A stretch of 64,000 nucleotides of DNA from Streptomyces caniferus (GCF_009811555.1 NZ_BLIN01000005.1:310001-374000), one strand, 5' to 3'. Positions 33,413 to 42,050 are shown, counted from the first letter of the stretch. Numbers and translations are program-made. The notes: generated by a model not told the origin, from the letters alone.

Positions 33413-34876
33413 GTGCGAAACCGAACCAGGAGCATGGTGGCAGGCACTCTGGGCGCCGCCTTGGTCGCGGCCGTGGCCGGCAGCGCCATGGCAGCACCGA
33501 CGGACGGCAACGGGCGGGGCCAGGACCAGCCCTCCACGAGTGCTGCCAAGCGGAGCAAGATCACCCAGGGCGACCTCGACGGCGACGGCCACGCAGACCT
33601 CGGCGTGGGAGCGCCCGAGGGCGCCGTCTCCGGGAAGTCCAAGGCGGGCTACGTGGGCGTGACCTACGGCGCCGAGGGTGGCATCGACACCAAGCGGCAC
33701 AGCACACTGACGCAGGCCAGCCCGGGCGTGCCCGGCACCCCGGAGGCCAAGGACGGCTTCGGCTCGACCGTGGTGCGCGGCGACGTGGACGGGGACGGTT
33801 ACGCCGACCTGATCGTCGCCGCGAACAACGAGGCCATCGGCAGCACCACGCAGGCCGGTTCCGTCACGATCGTCTTCGGCTCCAAGAGCGGCCTGTCCGG
33901 CGACGCCATCGCCTTCCACGCGCCAAAGGTCGCCGCCAACGCGCACTTCGGCGACCAGATAGCCGTGGGCGACCACAACAAGGACGGCCTCAGCGACCTC
34001 GCCATCTCCGACGGCACGAAGGTGCAGCTCGTCAAGGGCGCGAAGAACCTCCGGCAGACCGCGACCCCGAAGATGACCAGCGTCACCCCGCCCGGCGGCG
34101 GCGTCAGCGTCGAACACCTGGCCTCCGGCGACATCAACGGGGACGGCTACACCGATCTCGTCACCGTCGCCTCCGAGGACTCGCCCTCCGACGAGGGCAC
34201 GCTCGGCGTGCTGCCCGGCTCCTCCGGGGGCCTGAAGAAGACGCCGCTGGGCAAGGACATCCCGCTGCCGTTCGCGCAGTACCGCCCCGTGGTCGGCGAC
34301 ATCAACGGCGACGGGAAGGCGGACGTCGTCACGGACACCGGCTTCTCGGACGGTCCGCAGGAGCAGAAGCTGCGCACCTACCCCGGCACCGCCGGCGGGC
34401 TCGACTCCGCCAAGCCGGTGGACTGGAAGGGCAAGGCGCAGGAGGGCGAGGCCATCCGGCTCGCCGACTTCGACGGCGACGGCCACGACGACCTGGTGGT
34501 CAGCAACACCGGCGCCGAGGCGCCCGGGGGCTATAACAACGCCGGTGCCATCAACGTGCTCAAGGGCACCGCGAACTGGCTGACCGACGAGGGGGCGCAG
34601 ACCTTCTCGCTCGACACCGAGGGCGTCCCTGGCTCCATGGAGGGCAACGACAAGTTCGGTACGTCCGTCTCGCCGGCCGACTACAACGGTGACGGCAAGG
34701 CGGACCTGGCCGTCGGCATCCCGAACCGCGCCGAAGGCGTCGGCGCGGCGGCCCTGCTGTACGCGGGCACCGACGGACTGAGCGCCAAGAACTCGTCACT
34801 CATCGACCCGAGTGACCTGGGTTCCCCGGCGACGAAGGGCCGCTTCGGCACGGAGCTGACGAACCCGGCGAAGTAG
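33413..34876 (+). CDS. Secreted FG-GAP / integrin-alpha-like beta-propeller protein
   Basis: This 487-residue exported protein has a GTG start (33413) four bases after GGAGGA. The signal peptide contains MVAGTLGAALVAAVAGSAMA. Seven calcium-binding D-x-[DN]-x-D-G repeats follow: DLDGDGHAD, DVDGDGYAD, DHNKDGLSD, DINGDGYTD, DINGDGKAD, DFDGDGHDD and DYNGDGKAD. They sit in FG-GAP blades, enough for one seven-bladed propeller. Such proteins are abundant on the Streptomyces surface, and roles in adhesion or binding are guessed. No partner gene is adjacent. The upstream ATG extension of the same frame lacks a signal sequence. Confidence 0.9.
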   Translation: MRNRTRSMVAGTLGAALVAAVAGSAMAAPTDGNGRGQDQPSTSAAKRSKITQGDLDGDGHADLGVGAPEGAVSGKSKAGYVGVTYGAEGGIDTKRHSTLTQASPGVPGTPEAKDGFGSTVVRGDVDGDGYADLIVAANNEAIGSTTQAGSVTIVFGSKSGLSGDAIAFHAPKVAANAHFGDQIAVGDHNKDGLSDLAISDGTKVQLVKGAKNLRQTATPKMTSVTPPGGGVSVEHLASGDINGDGYTDLVTVASEDSPSDEGTLGVLPGSSGGLKKTPLGKDIPLPFAQYRPVVGDINGDGKADVVTDTGFSDGPQEQKLRTYPGTAGGLDSAKPVDWKGKAQEGEAIRLADFDGDGHDDLVVSNTGAEAPGGYNNAGAINVLKGTANWLTDEGAQTFSLDTEGVPGSMEGNDKFGTSVSPADYNGDGKADLAVGIPNRAEGVGAAALLYAGTDGLSAKNSSLIDPSDLGSPATKGRFGTELTNPAK

Positions 34877-34942
34877 GCCCGCACGCTGGGGCCTGTTCGG
34901 CAGATCACGTGCCTGTCGGCCGGTGGGCTCGTCGTCGCCGAC

Positions 34943-35128
34943 ATGGGGCGGGGTGATCTGACAGATGCCGAGTGGGAACGGCTGCGGCCGTTCCTGCCGG
35001 TCAGTAACCGGCGTTGTGGATGGTGGCGGGATCACCGGCAGGTGATCGACCGGATTCTCCACCGGGTGCGAACCGGTTACAGGACCTGCCCGAACGGTTC
35101 GGCCCACGAACGACGGTCTATGACCTGA
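34943..35128 (+). pseudogene. IS5-type transposase, N-terminal fragment (copy 1)
   Basis: ATG 34943 opens MGRGDLTDAEWERLRPFLPV with SNRRCGWWRDHRQVIDRILH, the classic start of an IS5-family transposase. After HRVRTG a deletion shifts the frame, and DLPERFGPRTTVYD appears in another frame before the sequence ends. A second piece of the same element lies at 37161-37247 in the same orientation, sharing about 50 bp. Confidence 0.78.
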
Positions 35129-35146
35129 TCGCCCCGTGTCGCCCGA

Positions 35147-35566
35147 CTACGCCGAAGCCTCCCCTGCGCTGGGGGCGAACCCGCTCCCCTGCTCGGCGAA
35201 CACCTTGATCGCGGCGCCCAGGAACTCCACCAGCCCGGGGTGGTAGGAATCGTGGAACGCCCTCATGGCCTCGTCCTCGGCGTAGAAGAGCGACATGCCG
35301 ACGTAAGCCTCCCTGGAGGGGGTGTAGAACCGGCAGACGATGTCGAAGTGCCTGCGAACGAACTCCTGGATCTGCTGGTCTCCGGGCAGGGAGCCGCCGT
35401 CCAGGAAAGGCGTGATCTCCCGGTACAGGACGTCCCAGTCCTGGTGGACCCGCTCCCTGTCCACATGTTCCCAGTTGTTGGTCCCGGCAAGGCTCTTCGC
35501 CTGCTCCTCGGCCAACGACCGGCGACACTCGTCCTCGTAACTGTTCCCCACGGCACCGGTTCCCAT
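35147..35566 (-). CDS. Stand-alone TipAS antibiotic-recognition domain protein
   Basis: This 139-residue protein corresponds to the C-terminal TipAS domain of MerR regulator TipA, without any DNA-binding domain. Visible pieces are RRSLAEEQAKSLAGTNNWEH, VRRHFDIVCRFYTPSREAYV and YHPGLVEFLGAAIKVFAEQ. TipAS binds thiopeptides covalently in TipA, so a free domain could sequester an antibiotic or act as a decoy. A good AGAGGTGA site precedes ATG 35566. It begins 7 bp after the stop of the upstream hypothetical gene, so they form an operon. Family assignment is from pattern memory. Confidence 0.72.
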   Translation of the reverse strand: MGTGAVGNSYEDECRRSLAEEQAKSLAGTNNWEHVDRERVHQDWDVLYREITPFLDGGSLPGDQQIQEFVRRHFDIVCRFYTPSREAYVGMSLFYAEDEAMRAFHDSYHPGLVEFLGAAIKVFAEQGSGFAPSAGEASA

Positions 35567-35573
35567 CGCTTCG

Positions 35574-35915
35574 TCACCTCTCCGGTGGATCCCCGAGAGA
35601 CCGCCGACATGTCGGCATCGACCGGCCGCCGATGATCAACTGCCGGACGGTCACCCGGAACCCGCCGGCGGCGAACAGGTTGGGCGTGGTGAGCAGCCCG
35701 TGCAGGTATGCGCCGAGCGGGTCGGTCGGGCACGTCCCGTGCTCCTCCTCCGGCTCGAAGTTGTTGCAGTCGGCGATCCGCATAACCGTCGTGCCGACCT
35801 CCGCCGGAGTCAGCTCCCCGTCCAGCACGAGGTAGCCGTACGACTCGTGCTCGCCAACCGGCCAGAGCGCGAAGTCGTCTGCGGCGAAGATCTCCAGAAC
35901 GGGTTGCATCACCAT
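35574..35915 (-). CDS. Conserved hypothetical protein, probably 3'-truncated
   Basis: This 113-residue protein from ATG 35915 reads VMQPVLEIFAADDFALWPVG, then ESYGYLVLDGELTPAEVGTT and NLFAAGGFRVTVRQL. Until GGFRVT it looks like a conserved family common in Streptomyces, usually nearer 200 residues. The last 23 residues (IIGGRSMPTCRR...) look unrelated, so the 3' end may have been replaced. It ends 7 bp before the TipAS gene. Function is unknown. Confidence 0.5.
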   Translation of the reverse strand: MVMQPVLEIFAADDFALWPVGEHESYGYLVLDGELTPAEVGTTVMRIADCNNFEPEEEHGTCPTDPLGAYLHGLLTTPNLFAAGGFRVTVRQLIIGGRSMPTCRRSLGDPPER

Positions 35916-35991
35916 CACACAGGGATGATGCCGGACCCGATGCCACACCGCCACGGGCTTTCGCTGCGGCATGGGGCTCGGCGGGTGCCCG

Positions 35992-36331
35992 CTACGTGGG
36001 CAGTTTCGCGGTTCGCTCTGGGTAGGCGGTGCCGACGTAGCGCATGGCGGTCTGTTCGGTGATGCCGAAGAGCCTCATGAGCTTGAACGGGTCGCCGGTG
36101 GTGAACGCTTCGTTGAGGATCCGGTCCTGGCGCAAGCGGTCGAGGGTCTGTCCCGTGGGCAGGACCTTCTGCATGGTGATCCGGTGCATGGCCGGGTAGT
36201 CCGGGTCGGGGGCGGTCTTCTGGGTGACCAGCAGGTGGGGGAGGACCGGCCGCAGGGTGCTCAGGTAGCGGCGGATGCCTTCCGAGCTGCGCGGCTCGTT
36301 CTCCCGGGGGCCTTGGCCGCGCAGCGCCTGC
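35992..36331 (-). pseudogene. Site-specific integrase, C-terminal fragment
   Basis: The frame begins just after the cyclophilin stop and reads GIRRYLSTLRPVLPHLLVTQ, then MHRITMQKVLPTGQTLDRLR, NEAFTTGDPFKLMRLFGITE and QTAMRYVGTAYPERTAKLPT to a stop at 35992. The last part (FGITEQTAMRYV) resembles the C-terminal region of phage/plasmid tyrosine-recombinase-like proteins. No catalytic R-H-R-Y set remains. It is evidence of a former integrative element. Confidence 0.5.
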
Positions 36332-36333
36332 AG

Positions 36334-37056
36334 TCAGGGCCGGCAGGACGGCCGGACGCTGAGCAGCTCGGTCCGCAGCACAGGCGTGCCGTCGACAGGC
36401 GCCGGGTCCTGCGCAGTTGGTTCGATACCGCCAGCGGCGATCTTGTCGAGAGACTTCAGGCCGGCGGCTCCGACCGTGCCGAACACCGTGTAGTTCGGTC
36501 GCAGCGCGGAGTCGCCGTAGACAACGAAGAATTGCGAACCGTTCGTGTTCGGCCCGGCGTTGGCCATCGCCAGCAAGCCGCGCCCGTAAAGGCGACGGAC
36601 GCCGGTCGGATCGCTCGGCGCCGGCGGCAGGTCCACCGGCAGCTCGTCCTTGTACTTGTACCCCGGCCCACCCTCACCGGTACTGGTCGGGTCGCCACAC
36701 TGCAGGACCTTCAGCGTCGGATACGCCGTCAGCCGATGGCACACCGTACGGTCGTAGAACCGGTGCCGCGCCAGGTGTACGAAGCTCTGGACCGTGCACG
36801 GCGCCTTCGCCCGGTCCAGACGCAGCGGGAGCGGGCCCTGGCTGGTCCGGACAGCCATACCGACCGTGCCGTGACTGGGGGTGTGCCGCGGATCGGGCGG
36901 CAGGGGAACCCGCCGCGCCGCCGGCTCGTCCGGGGTCTGGGTGTACTGGCAAGGACCGTGCGTGGTGCGCGGCGGGACATCGGAAGCAGAGGCAACACTG
37001 CCCCCGGACACGACCAGTGCCACCGCAGCCAATGCGGCCATGAGAGTTCGGCTCAT
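36334..37056 (-). CDS. Secreted peptidyl-prolyl cis-trans isomerase (cyclophilin type)
   Basis: This 240-residue protein begins MSRTLMAALAAVALVVSGGS (signal peptide) at ATG 37056 and carries a cyclophilin domain. Visible are HRFYDRTVCHRLTAYPTLKV with the catalytic-region R, LQCGDPTSTGEGGPGYKYKD, LLAMANAGPNTNGSQFFVVY and NYTVFGTV. It should catalyse proline isomerisation of exported proteins. It is bordered by an integrase remnant on one side and transposase fragments on the other, yet appears intact. Cys residues before the domain (GPCQYTQTPDEP) suggest an oxidised extracellular protein. Confidence 0.88.
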   Translation of the reverse strand: MSRTLMAALAAVALVVSGGSVASASDVPPRTTHGPCQYTQTPDEPAARRVPLPPDPRHTPSHGTVGMAVRTSQGPLPLRLDRAKAPCTVQSFVHLARHRFYDRTVCHRLTAYPTLKVLQCGDPTSTGEGGPGYKYKDELPVDLPPAPSDPTGVRRLYGRGLLAMANAGPNTNGSQFFVVYGDSALRPNYTVFGTVGAAGLKSLDKIAAGGIEPTAQDPAPVDGTPVLRTELLSVRPSCRP

Positions 37057-37160
37057 CCTGCACACCCTCCAAAAGATCGCCAGATTTCGGAGCGGTCGCA
37101 GTCTAAAGCGCGGCCCGGCGGGCGAGAACCCGCCCGCCAGCCACATCCGCCTCCCAGCGG

Positions 37161-37247
37161 CAGGTGGCGGGACCACCGGCAGGTGATCGACGGGATTCTG
37201 CACCGAGTGCAACCGGGGTGCAGTGGCGTGACCTTCCGAACGGTTCG
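37161..37247 (+). pseudogene. IS5-type transposase fragment (copy 2)
   Basis: The frame reads GRWRDHRQVIDGILHRV, then with a shift TGVQWRDLP and ERF. This is the same element piece as 34943-35128; the two copies share about 50 bp at 35024-35076 and 37165-37217. It ends in a TAG at 37247-37249. Only about 30 codons are left. Confidence 0.7.
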
Positions 37248-37249
37248 TA

Positions 37250-37564
37250 GACCCTCGAGGGTGCCGGTCGTCTCGCCGGGCACCTCACGGAGATCCGTGG
37301 CCGATCCCCCCACCCCGCGGAGACTTTCGACCGGATCACGGCCGACACCCTTGCTCTGCACCAAGCCCTGCGCACCCACGCCGCCGACCACGCGCATGCG
37401 CTGGCTGCGTGGATCACCGGCGTAGGGCAGCGGCTGGCGGGACTCGCCCTCGGCCGGGCCATCGCCCGGATGGAGGCGGAGACGGCGCCGGGCCCCGAGA
37501 CCGTCATCGTGCCGCGACTCGTGGTCCGCGCGACCACGGCGGCGCCGCGCCGGGCCCTGTCGTA
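37250..37564 (+). pseudogene. Unidentified gene, C-terminal fragment
   Basis: Directly after the transposase scrap, the frame reads TLEGAGRLAGHLTEIRGRSP, TFDRITADTLALHQALRTHA and LAAWITGVGQRLAGLALGRA, and ends RRALS. The composition looks like genuine helical protein but no start codon is available after the TAG at 37247. It is the 3' remainder of a gene cut by the IS. Family is unknown. Confidence 0.5.
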
Positions 37565-37908
37565 ACTCCCGTCGTCCGCCCGCGGGACAGGCCAGGCGTC
37601 GCCCGGCAGGCGCGAGGCCGACAACAGGGCTCCAGGGCTCCGGGCTGAGGACAAGGCTGAGGGGATCACCCGGACGGCGCCGACCGGATTGCGTCGGGCG
37701 CCGACGCGCGGCAGGGCGCGGGCGCTCTTATGCTGGAGGTTCAGGACCTTGCGGCCCGTGGCCCAGGGCATTGCTGTGACCTGCGGCTTCTGTGCAGTCG
37801 CGCCGTATGCGGACACATGTTCATCCCGCGCTCGTGCTCACACGGGTGTGCACACACGCTCGTGCTCGGAGTTGCGGAACGTGGCCTCGCATGGTGGGGA
37901 GTCACTCC
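37565..37908. other. Intergenic region upstream of the serine hydrolase
   Basis: No gene is recognised in these 344 bp. Near 37840-37880 there are several CACACG/CTCGTGCTC-type short repeats. The last bases carry GGTGGGGAG, the ribosome site for ATG 37909. Confidence 0.4.
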
Positions 37909-39144
37909 ATGACGCATTCGCGTTTGTGTCGGGCTGCTGCGACGACTGCCGCGGCAGGGATGTTCGCACTGCCGATCGCGGGCGTGACCGGGTGCGGTGG
38001 CCCCGCCGTGCTGGCGAAACCGTCGCCGTCCGTTTCCACATCGGCGTCCCCCGACGAGGTCCGTGACATCACCCCTGGCGTGACGCAGCAACTCGACGCC
38101 GTCGTCCAGCGGATCATGCGGGAGGCGAACATCCCGGGTGTGACCGTGGGACTGTGGACGCCCGACGGTAACTATGTGCGGTCCTTCGGGCTCGCCGACC
38201 AGACCAACGGCCAGGCCATGTCCCCGGATCTGTACACGCGGATCGGGAGCGTGACAAAGACGTTCACCGTGACGGCGCTGCTGCAGTTGGTCGACCGGCA
38301 CAAGGTGAACCTGGACGATCCGATCGGGAAGTACGTCGAAGGCGTACCCAACGGAAGCAAGATCACCCTGCGCGAGCTGGCCGGGATGCGCAGCGGCCTG
38401 TTCAACTACTCCAAGGACGAGGCCTTCTACGAGGCACTGACGACCGACCCACACCAGCCGTTTGCCCCGAAGGAGTTGCTCGGCTACGCCTTCCAGAATC
38501 ATGTCCTGTTCCCGCCGGGAAAGAAGTTCGAGTACTCCAACACCAACCTCATCCTGCTCGGCCTCGTCATCGAGAAGGTCACCGGTCAGCAACTGCACGA
38601 CTACATCAAGAAGGACCTCCTTGAACCGACCGGCCTGGACCACACGCTCCTGCCGGTCGACGCCACGTTCCCGACCCCGCACGCGCAGGGATACACGACC
38701 CAGACCGCGAACGGCGACATCCAGGACGCGGCCGACTGGAACCCTTCATGGGCCTGGGCGGCCGGCGGGATGATCTCCAATCTGCAGGACCTGCGCGTAT
38801 GGGCGCGTGCGGTGGCCACGGGCAAACTGCCCGGCGGTGGCGACCTGATCAGTCCCGACCTGCAGAAGCAGCGGCTCACCACTCCCCCGACCCCCATCCC
38901 GGGCATCGGGTACGGCCTCGGCATCTTCAGCGTCCAGGGGTGGATCGGGCACAACGGTTCGCTGCCGGGCTACGAGTCCCTGGTGGTCTATCTGCCGTCG
39001 GCACGGGCGACCCTCGTCGTCCTGTTGAACACCGATATCGACCATGACAACCAGGAGCCCACCACGCTTTTCGGCGAGGAGATCACGAAGATCGTCACGC
39101 CGGGCCACGTCTTCAACCTGCCCGCGGAGCCCGCGGCCAGGTAG
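37909..39144 (+). CDS. Lipoprotein serine hydrolase (class C beta-lactamase / DD-peptidase family)
   Basis: This 411-residue exported enzyme has an N-terminal lipobox GVTGC with Cys29 as the lipid attachment site. The beta-lactamase-like domain has the nucleophile motif SVTK (Ser114-Lys117, in RIGSVTKTFT), the YSN motif (Tyr209-Asn211, in FEYSNTN) and a third motif HNGS (GHNGSLPGYES) in place of KTG. These suit D-alanyl-D-alanine carboxypeptidases, esterases or beta-lactamase-like hydrolases. ATG 37909 is preferred over ATG 37891 because GGGGAG is spaced 7 bases from it. It could modify peptidoglycan or hydrolyse an ester or beta-lactam. No obvious partner. Confidence 0.88.
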   Translation: MTHSRLCRAAATTAAAGMFALPIAGVTGCGGPAVLAKPSPSVSTSASPDEVRDITPGVTQQLDAVVQRIMREANIPGVTVGLWTPDGNYVRSFGLADQTNGQAMSPDLYTRIGSVTKTFTVTALLQLVDRHKVNLDDPIGKYVEGVPNGSKITLRELAGMRSGLFNYSKDEAFYEALTTDPHQPFAPKELLGYAFQNHVLFPPGKKFEYSNTNLILLGLVIEKVTGQQLHDYIKKDLLEPTGLDHTLLPVDATFPTPHAQGYTTQTANGDIQDAADWNPSWAWAAGGMISNLQDLRVWARAVATGKLPGGGDLISPDLQKQRLTTPPTPIPGIGYGLGIFSVQGWIGHNGSLPGYESLVVYLPSARATLVVLLNTDIDHDNQEPTTLFGEEITKIVTPGHVFNLPAEPAAR

Positions 39145-39632
39145 GCAAGGATGCCGGGGCCGGTGCGGGCGGGAGAGAGAAATCCAGTGCTCCGCCGCCG
39201 ACCGGTTCTCACCAGGCAGTGCGCGCCGCCCCGTTCTCGCGCCGCGCGTTCCGTGACGAGTGAGGGGAGCCAGGCCGTGCGTGAGCGCACCGCTGTCGTC
39301 GTTCCCCGGTCACGGTACGAGGTGATCCTGGATGAATGAGTCCGATGTCTGTGCTGGCCGCGACCATGGCGAAGGGCGCACCCGTTGGCCCGTGTATGAC
39401 GCTACCGATTCGCTTGGACCGGAACCATTGACGGCCGGCCGCGATCAGGAAGAGGCCGCGGCACCTACGTGCTCGTCAACCACGCCGGAACCTGGCAGAT
39501 GCTTCACGAACACCTCAGCGCATCACCGGGCGGCGCCATCGATCCATAGGAATTGACAATTACTTTGGACAAAAGCACACAGTCACAGACCCGAGCACAG
39601 GGCCAGCGAGCACGAGGTATGTGGAGAGAGAA
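39145..39632. other. Intergenic region with a short C-terminal scrap and a promoter-like site
   Basis: On the plus strand around 39445-39549 a frame reads GRGTYVLVNHAGTWQMLHEH LSASPGGAIDP and a stop, apparently the C-terminal scrap of an unidentified gene. From 39553 TTGACA, in an AT-rich patch with TTTGGACAAAAG, could be the -35 region of the oxidoreductase that follows. No clear -10 was seen. Confidence 0.4.
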
Positions 39633-40547
39633 ATGAAGGCAATCGTCGCGACTGATCAGGGCGCGGAAGCGGCCGGGATCAAGCTGGCGGAGCGGCCTGA
39701 GCCGACGCCGGCGATCAACGACGTCGTCGTTGAAGTCCATGCGTCGGGCTTCGTCCCGGCAGAGTGGGAGTGGCCCTCGACGTGGGTCGATCGCTCCGGT
39801 CACGACCGGGCCCAGGCGATCATCGGCCACGAGTTCGCCGGAGTGGTCACCTCCCTCGGCTACGGCACGACGGGACTCTCGCTGGGCCAGCGGGTGTTCG
39901 GGATCACGGACTGGCACCGCGATGGAACCCTGGCCGAGTACGCGGCCGTGGAGGCACGTAACCTCGCGCCACTGCCCGGGGCCGTCGACTTCACGGTGGG
40001 TGCGAGCCTGCCGATCTCCGGCCTGACCGCATGGCAGGGCCTGTTCCAGCACGGTCGTCTTCAGGCGGGGCAGAGCGTCCTCGCACACGGCGCCGCCGGC
40101 GCGGTCGGATCTGTGGTGACGCAGCTCGCCCGGGAGTTCGGCGCCTACGTCATCGGTACCGGGCGGGAGCCGGACCGTCAGGCGGCGCTCGACTTCGGCG
40201 CGAACGAGTTCCTCGCCCTCGACCACGAGGATCTCGAAGACATCGGAGGGGACCTGGTCTTCGATGTCATCGGTGGTGACATCCAGAGGCGCTCGGCGAG
40301 CATCATCCGGCCTGGCGGGACGCTGGTGTCGGTGGTCGGGCCTGCTGAGACTCGCCCTGTCGACGGTCTCGCGGTCGACTTCGTCGTCGAGTCCGTTCCG
40401 AGTCAGCTGGTGGAGATCGTCGACCGGGTACGGGACGGGCGCCTTCGCACGCACATTGGAACCGTCGCGACCCTCGACGACGCCGTCCCCGCGCTCAACC
40501 CGACCGAGCGGCGCAAGGGCAAGACCGTCATTCGCGTGCGCCCCTGA
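39633..40547 (+). CDS. NADPH:quinone oxidoreductase-like MDR enzyme
   Basis: This 304-residue zinc-free MDR starts MKAIVATDQGAEAAGIKLAE at ATG 39633 after GTGGAGAGAGA. It has an N-terminal GroES-like domain (IIGHEFAGVVTSLG) and the Rossmann loop SVLAHGAAGAVGSVVTQLAR. It should reduce quinones or alpha,beta-unsaturated carbonyls. No regulator lies next to it. The AT-rich region upstream may be a regulated promoter. It is the third enzyme of this superfamily in the window. Confidence 0.88.
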   Translation: MKAIVATDQGAEAAGIKLAERPEPTPAINDVVVEVHASGFVPAEWEWPSTWVDRSGHDRAQAIIGHEFAGVVTSLGYGTTGLSLGQRVFGITDWHRDGTLAEYAAVEARNLAPLPGAVDFTVGASLPISGLTAWQGLFQHGRLQAGQSVLAHGAAGAVGSVVTQLAREFGAYVIGTGREPDRQAALDFGANEFLALDHEDLEDIGGDLVFDVIGGDIQRRSASIIRPGGTLVSVVGPAETRPVDGLAVDFVVESVPSQLVEIVDRVRDGRLRTHIGTVATLDDAVPALNPTERRKGKTVIRVRP

Positions 40548-40768
40548 GCTTCCTGGAACGCGCCGCCGGAATCGTCGCCGGTGTCCCCCAACGAGGAGTT
40601 CACGACGGCCGGCTTCCGGGGTACGGGCGGTAGGCGGCCGTCACGCGTTGATCTACGGCGGCGAACCCGACCGCGTGAACACCGCAGCGGGCGTCTGCGA
40701 TACCCGACGCCCAACTCAACGAGCGAGGAAGGAGGCGTACGAGGCCCTGACGGGCCGTGTCCGGACGG

Positions 40769-41015
40769 TCAGACGTTGGGGACCTGCAGCTTGTCCCAAC
40801 TGGTCTTGCCGGGCAGGCCGTTGGCATCGTCGCCTTCGAAGCCGAGCTTCTCCTGCCAGGCGGCGTAGGACTTCACATCGCCCGGACCCCATGCGTCGGC
40901 GTTGACGCTCGACTCGTACCGGTTGCAGCCTTCGGCGACGAGCCGATGGTGCATTGCGGCGATGATCGGCGATTTCCGTCCCGTGTCGAAGAACGACTCA
41001 CCAGGGAACGGCTCG
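40769..41015 (-). repeat. 247-bp direct repeat, copy 1 (C-terminal module of amidase)
   Basis: This encodes EPFPGESFFDTGRKSP to the stop. It is nearly identical at the nucleotide level to 42105-42351. Differences include the stop codon (TGA here, TAG there) and a handful of substitutions (ESSVNADAW against QSSVNADVW). Confidence 0.85.
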
Positions 41016-41557
41016 GTATCCGGCCCGGGGGCGGGGTGTGAATCCTTGAAGTGGTCGTACGCCTCCTGAGCCGCCGCGAGGGCCTTGTCGTAGATCTGGT
41101 CCATGTACGGGCCGGCGCACTCGGTGGAGGACCAGTGGTGGTGGTAGAAGAGGTTGCTCTTGGTGGGGCGTTCGCCGATCACCTTGGCGAAGAGCCAGCC
41201 AGCTAGTCGTGCGGCGTTCGTCCAGGTGACCTCGGCGACCGTCCAGCCGGGCCCGAGCGTTGCGTTCGCCATTTCGATACTGATCGACCTCTGGTTGCCG
41301 GGCACGTCGCCGACGGCCCAGGCGTACTCGTTCACCTTGACGTACTGAGCGACGGCACCGGCGGCGTCCACGTCGAAGTGGGCCGAAGCCGGACGCTTCG
41401 TCCAGAGTTTGAGCAAACCCTGGTGCGAATACCGGCCGGCATTGTGGTGCAGCGTGACCGACGTCTTCCTGTAGGACTTGTGGGTGACGTGGCCCGTCGC
41501 GCTGAGCTTGTCGATGAGGTTCGCGACGGTACGGTCGTAAGCGATGATGGCGGTCAT
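40769..41557 (-). CDS. Phage-type N-acetylmuramoyl-L-alanine amidase (endolysin)
   Basis: This 262-residue protein has an amidase_2 (T7-lysozyme-like) catalytic domain. Zinc-ligand regions are VTLHHNAGRYSHQG (His) and FYHHHWSSTECAG (His, Cys). It ends in an 80-residue peptidoglycan-binding-like module (FPGESFFDTGRKSPIIAAMH to DKLQVPNV). It would cleave the glycan-peptide amide bond. The C-terminal module is duplicated, about 247 bp and nearly identical, in the lysozyme-like protein at 42105. Its ATG overlaps the stop of the 53-residue gene upstream (ATGA). No holin is apparent. It is a phage lysis/tail remnant that still has an intact frame. Confidence 0.85.
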   Translation of the reverse strand: MTAIIAYDRTVANLIDKLSATGHVTHKSYRKTSVTLHHNAGRYSHQGLLKLWTKRPASAHFDVDAAGAVAQYVKVNEYAWAVGDVPGNQRSISIEMANATLGPGWTVAEVTWTNAARLAGWLFAKVIGERPTKSNLFYHHHWSSTECAGPYMDQIYDKALAAAQEAYDHFKDSHPAPGPDTEPFPGESFFDTGRKSPIIAAMHHRLVAEGCNRYESSVNADAWGPGDVKSYAAWQEKLGFEGDDANGLPGKTSWDKLQVPNV

Positions 41558-41715
41558 TTGGGGTCCTCCGCGTCGTTCTCGACGCCGCCCTCGGCGAAGG
41601 CGACGAAGTCACTCTCCGGAAGGTCATCGAGGTTGTCGGTGCCGGGTCCGTCGGCGGTGTCGGTCTTCTCGAGGGCCGCCTTCATGTCCTCGTCATCGAA
41701 GGTCTTCTCGGGCAT
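41554..41715 (-). CDS. Small acidic protein in phage lysis block
   Basis: A 53-residue frame starts at ATG 41715 with AAAGGA 8 bases upstream. It reads MPEKTFDDEDMKAALEKTDT, then LDDLPESDFVAFAEGGVEND and ends AEDPK. About a third of the residues are Asp or Glu. There is no signal or membrane segment, so it is not a holin. Its stop overlaps the amidase start. Small acidic proteins of this kind are common next to tail and lysis genes of actinophages. Function is unknown. Confidence 0.65.
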   Translation of the reverse strand: MPEKTFDDEDMKAALEKTDTADGPGTDNLDDLPESDFVAFAEGGVENDAEDPK

Positions 41716-41731
41716 GACGCCGTCCTTTCAG

Positions 41732-42050
41732 TTACCACAACTTTGCGTCGCCAGTTCTACGATCGACGAGCGGCCGGCGAAGAATTCTCTCGTCGCCGTA
41801 GTGAATGGCGTGGTGGGTTCGATGGTTGTTGAGATCAGGTGCTCTGGATCAGGAATTCTCGCGTCACCAGTCGAGATGTCGTCAACCGTCATCGATTTCA
41901 TGTGGATGTAGATACGGTCGTGAATCTCGTAGCCGTCCACACCAAGGTCACATCCATTGTCACGAACGATGATCTGGTCTCGAATCTGAGGCCACTGAGT
42001 CGAGGCGTAGAACTGCTGGTTGATGTAGCGGTCGAATCCGCAGGTCGATC
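41732..42050 (-). pseudogene. HNH endonuclease-like phage protein with frameshift
   Basis: The frame reads FDRYINQQFYASTQWPQIRD QIIVRDNGCDLGVDGYEIHD and RIYIHMKSMTVDDI. The phage HNH form, as I remember it, has IHHMNPM here, so a catalytic His appears lost. After ISTT one C is missing (about 41822) and the real end HAIHYGDERI... DRRTGDAKLW is in another frame. No clear start was found upstream of about 42050. The family function is DNA cleavage near packaging genes. Inactive here. Confidence 0.6.

Noticed and set aside
34877..34942. A terminator after the FG-GAP gene
   Set aside because: Only short imperfect pairings were found and no convincing stem, so none is reported.
35971..37425. Long plus-strand frame opposite the integrase and cyclophilin genes
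   Set aside because: The minus-strand genes have clear motifs. Only its distal part (WRDHRQVIDGILHRV) is real, as a transposase scrap.
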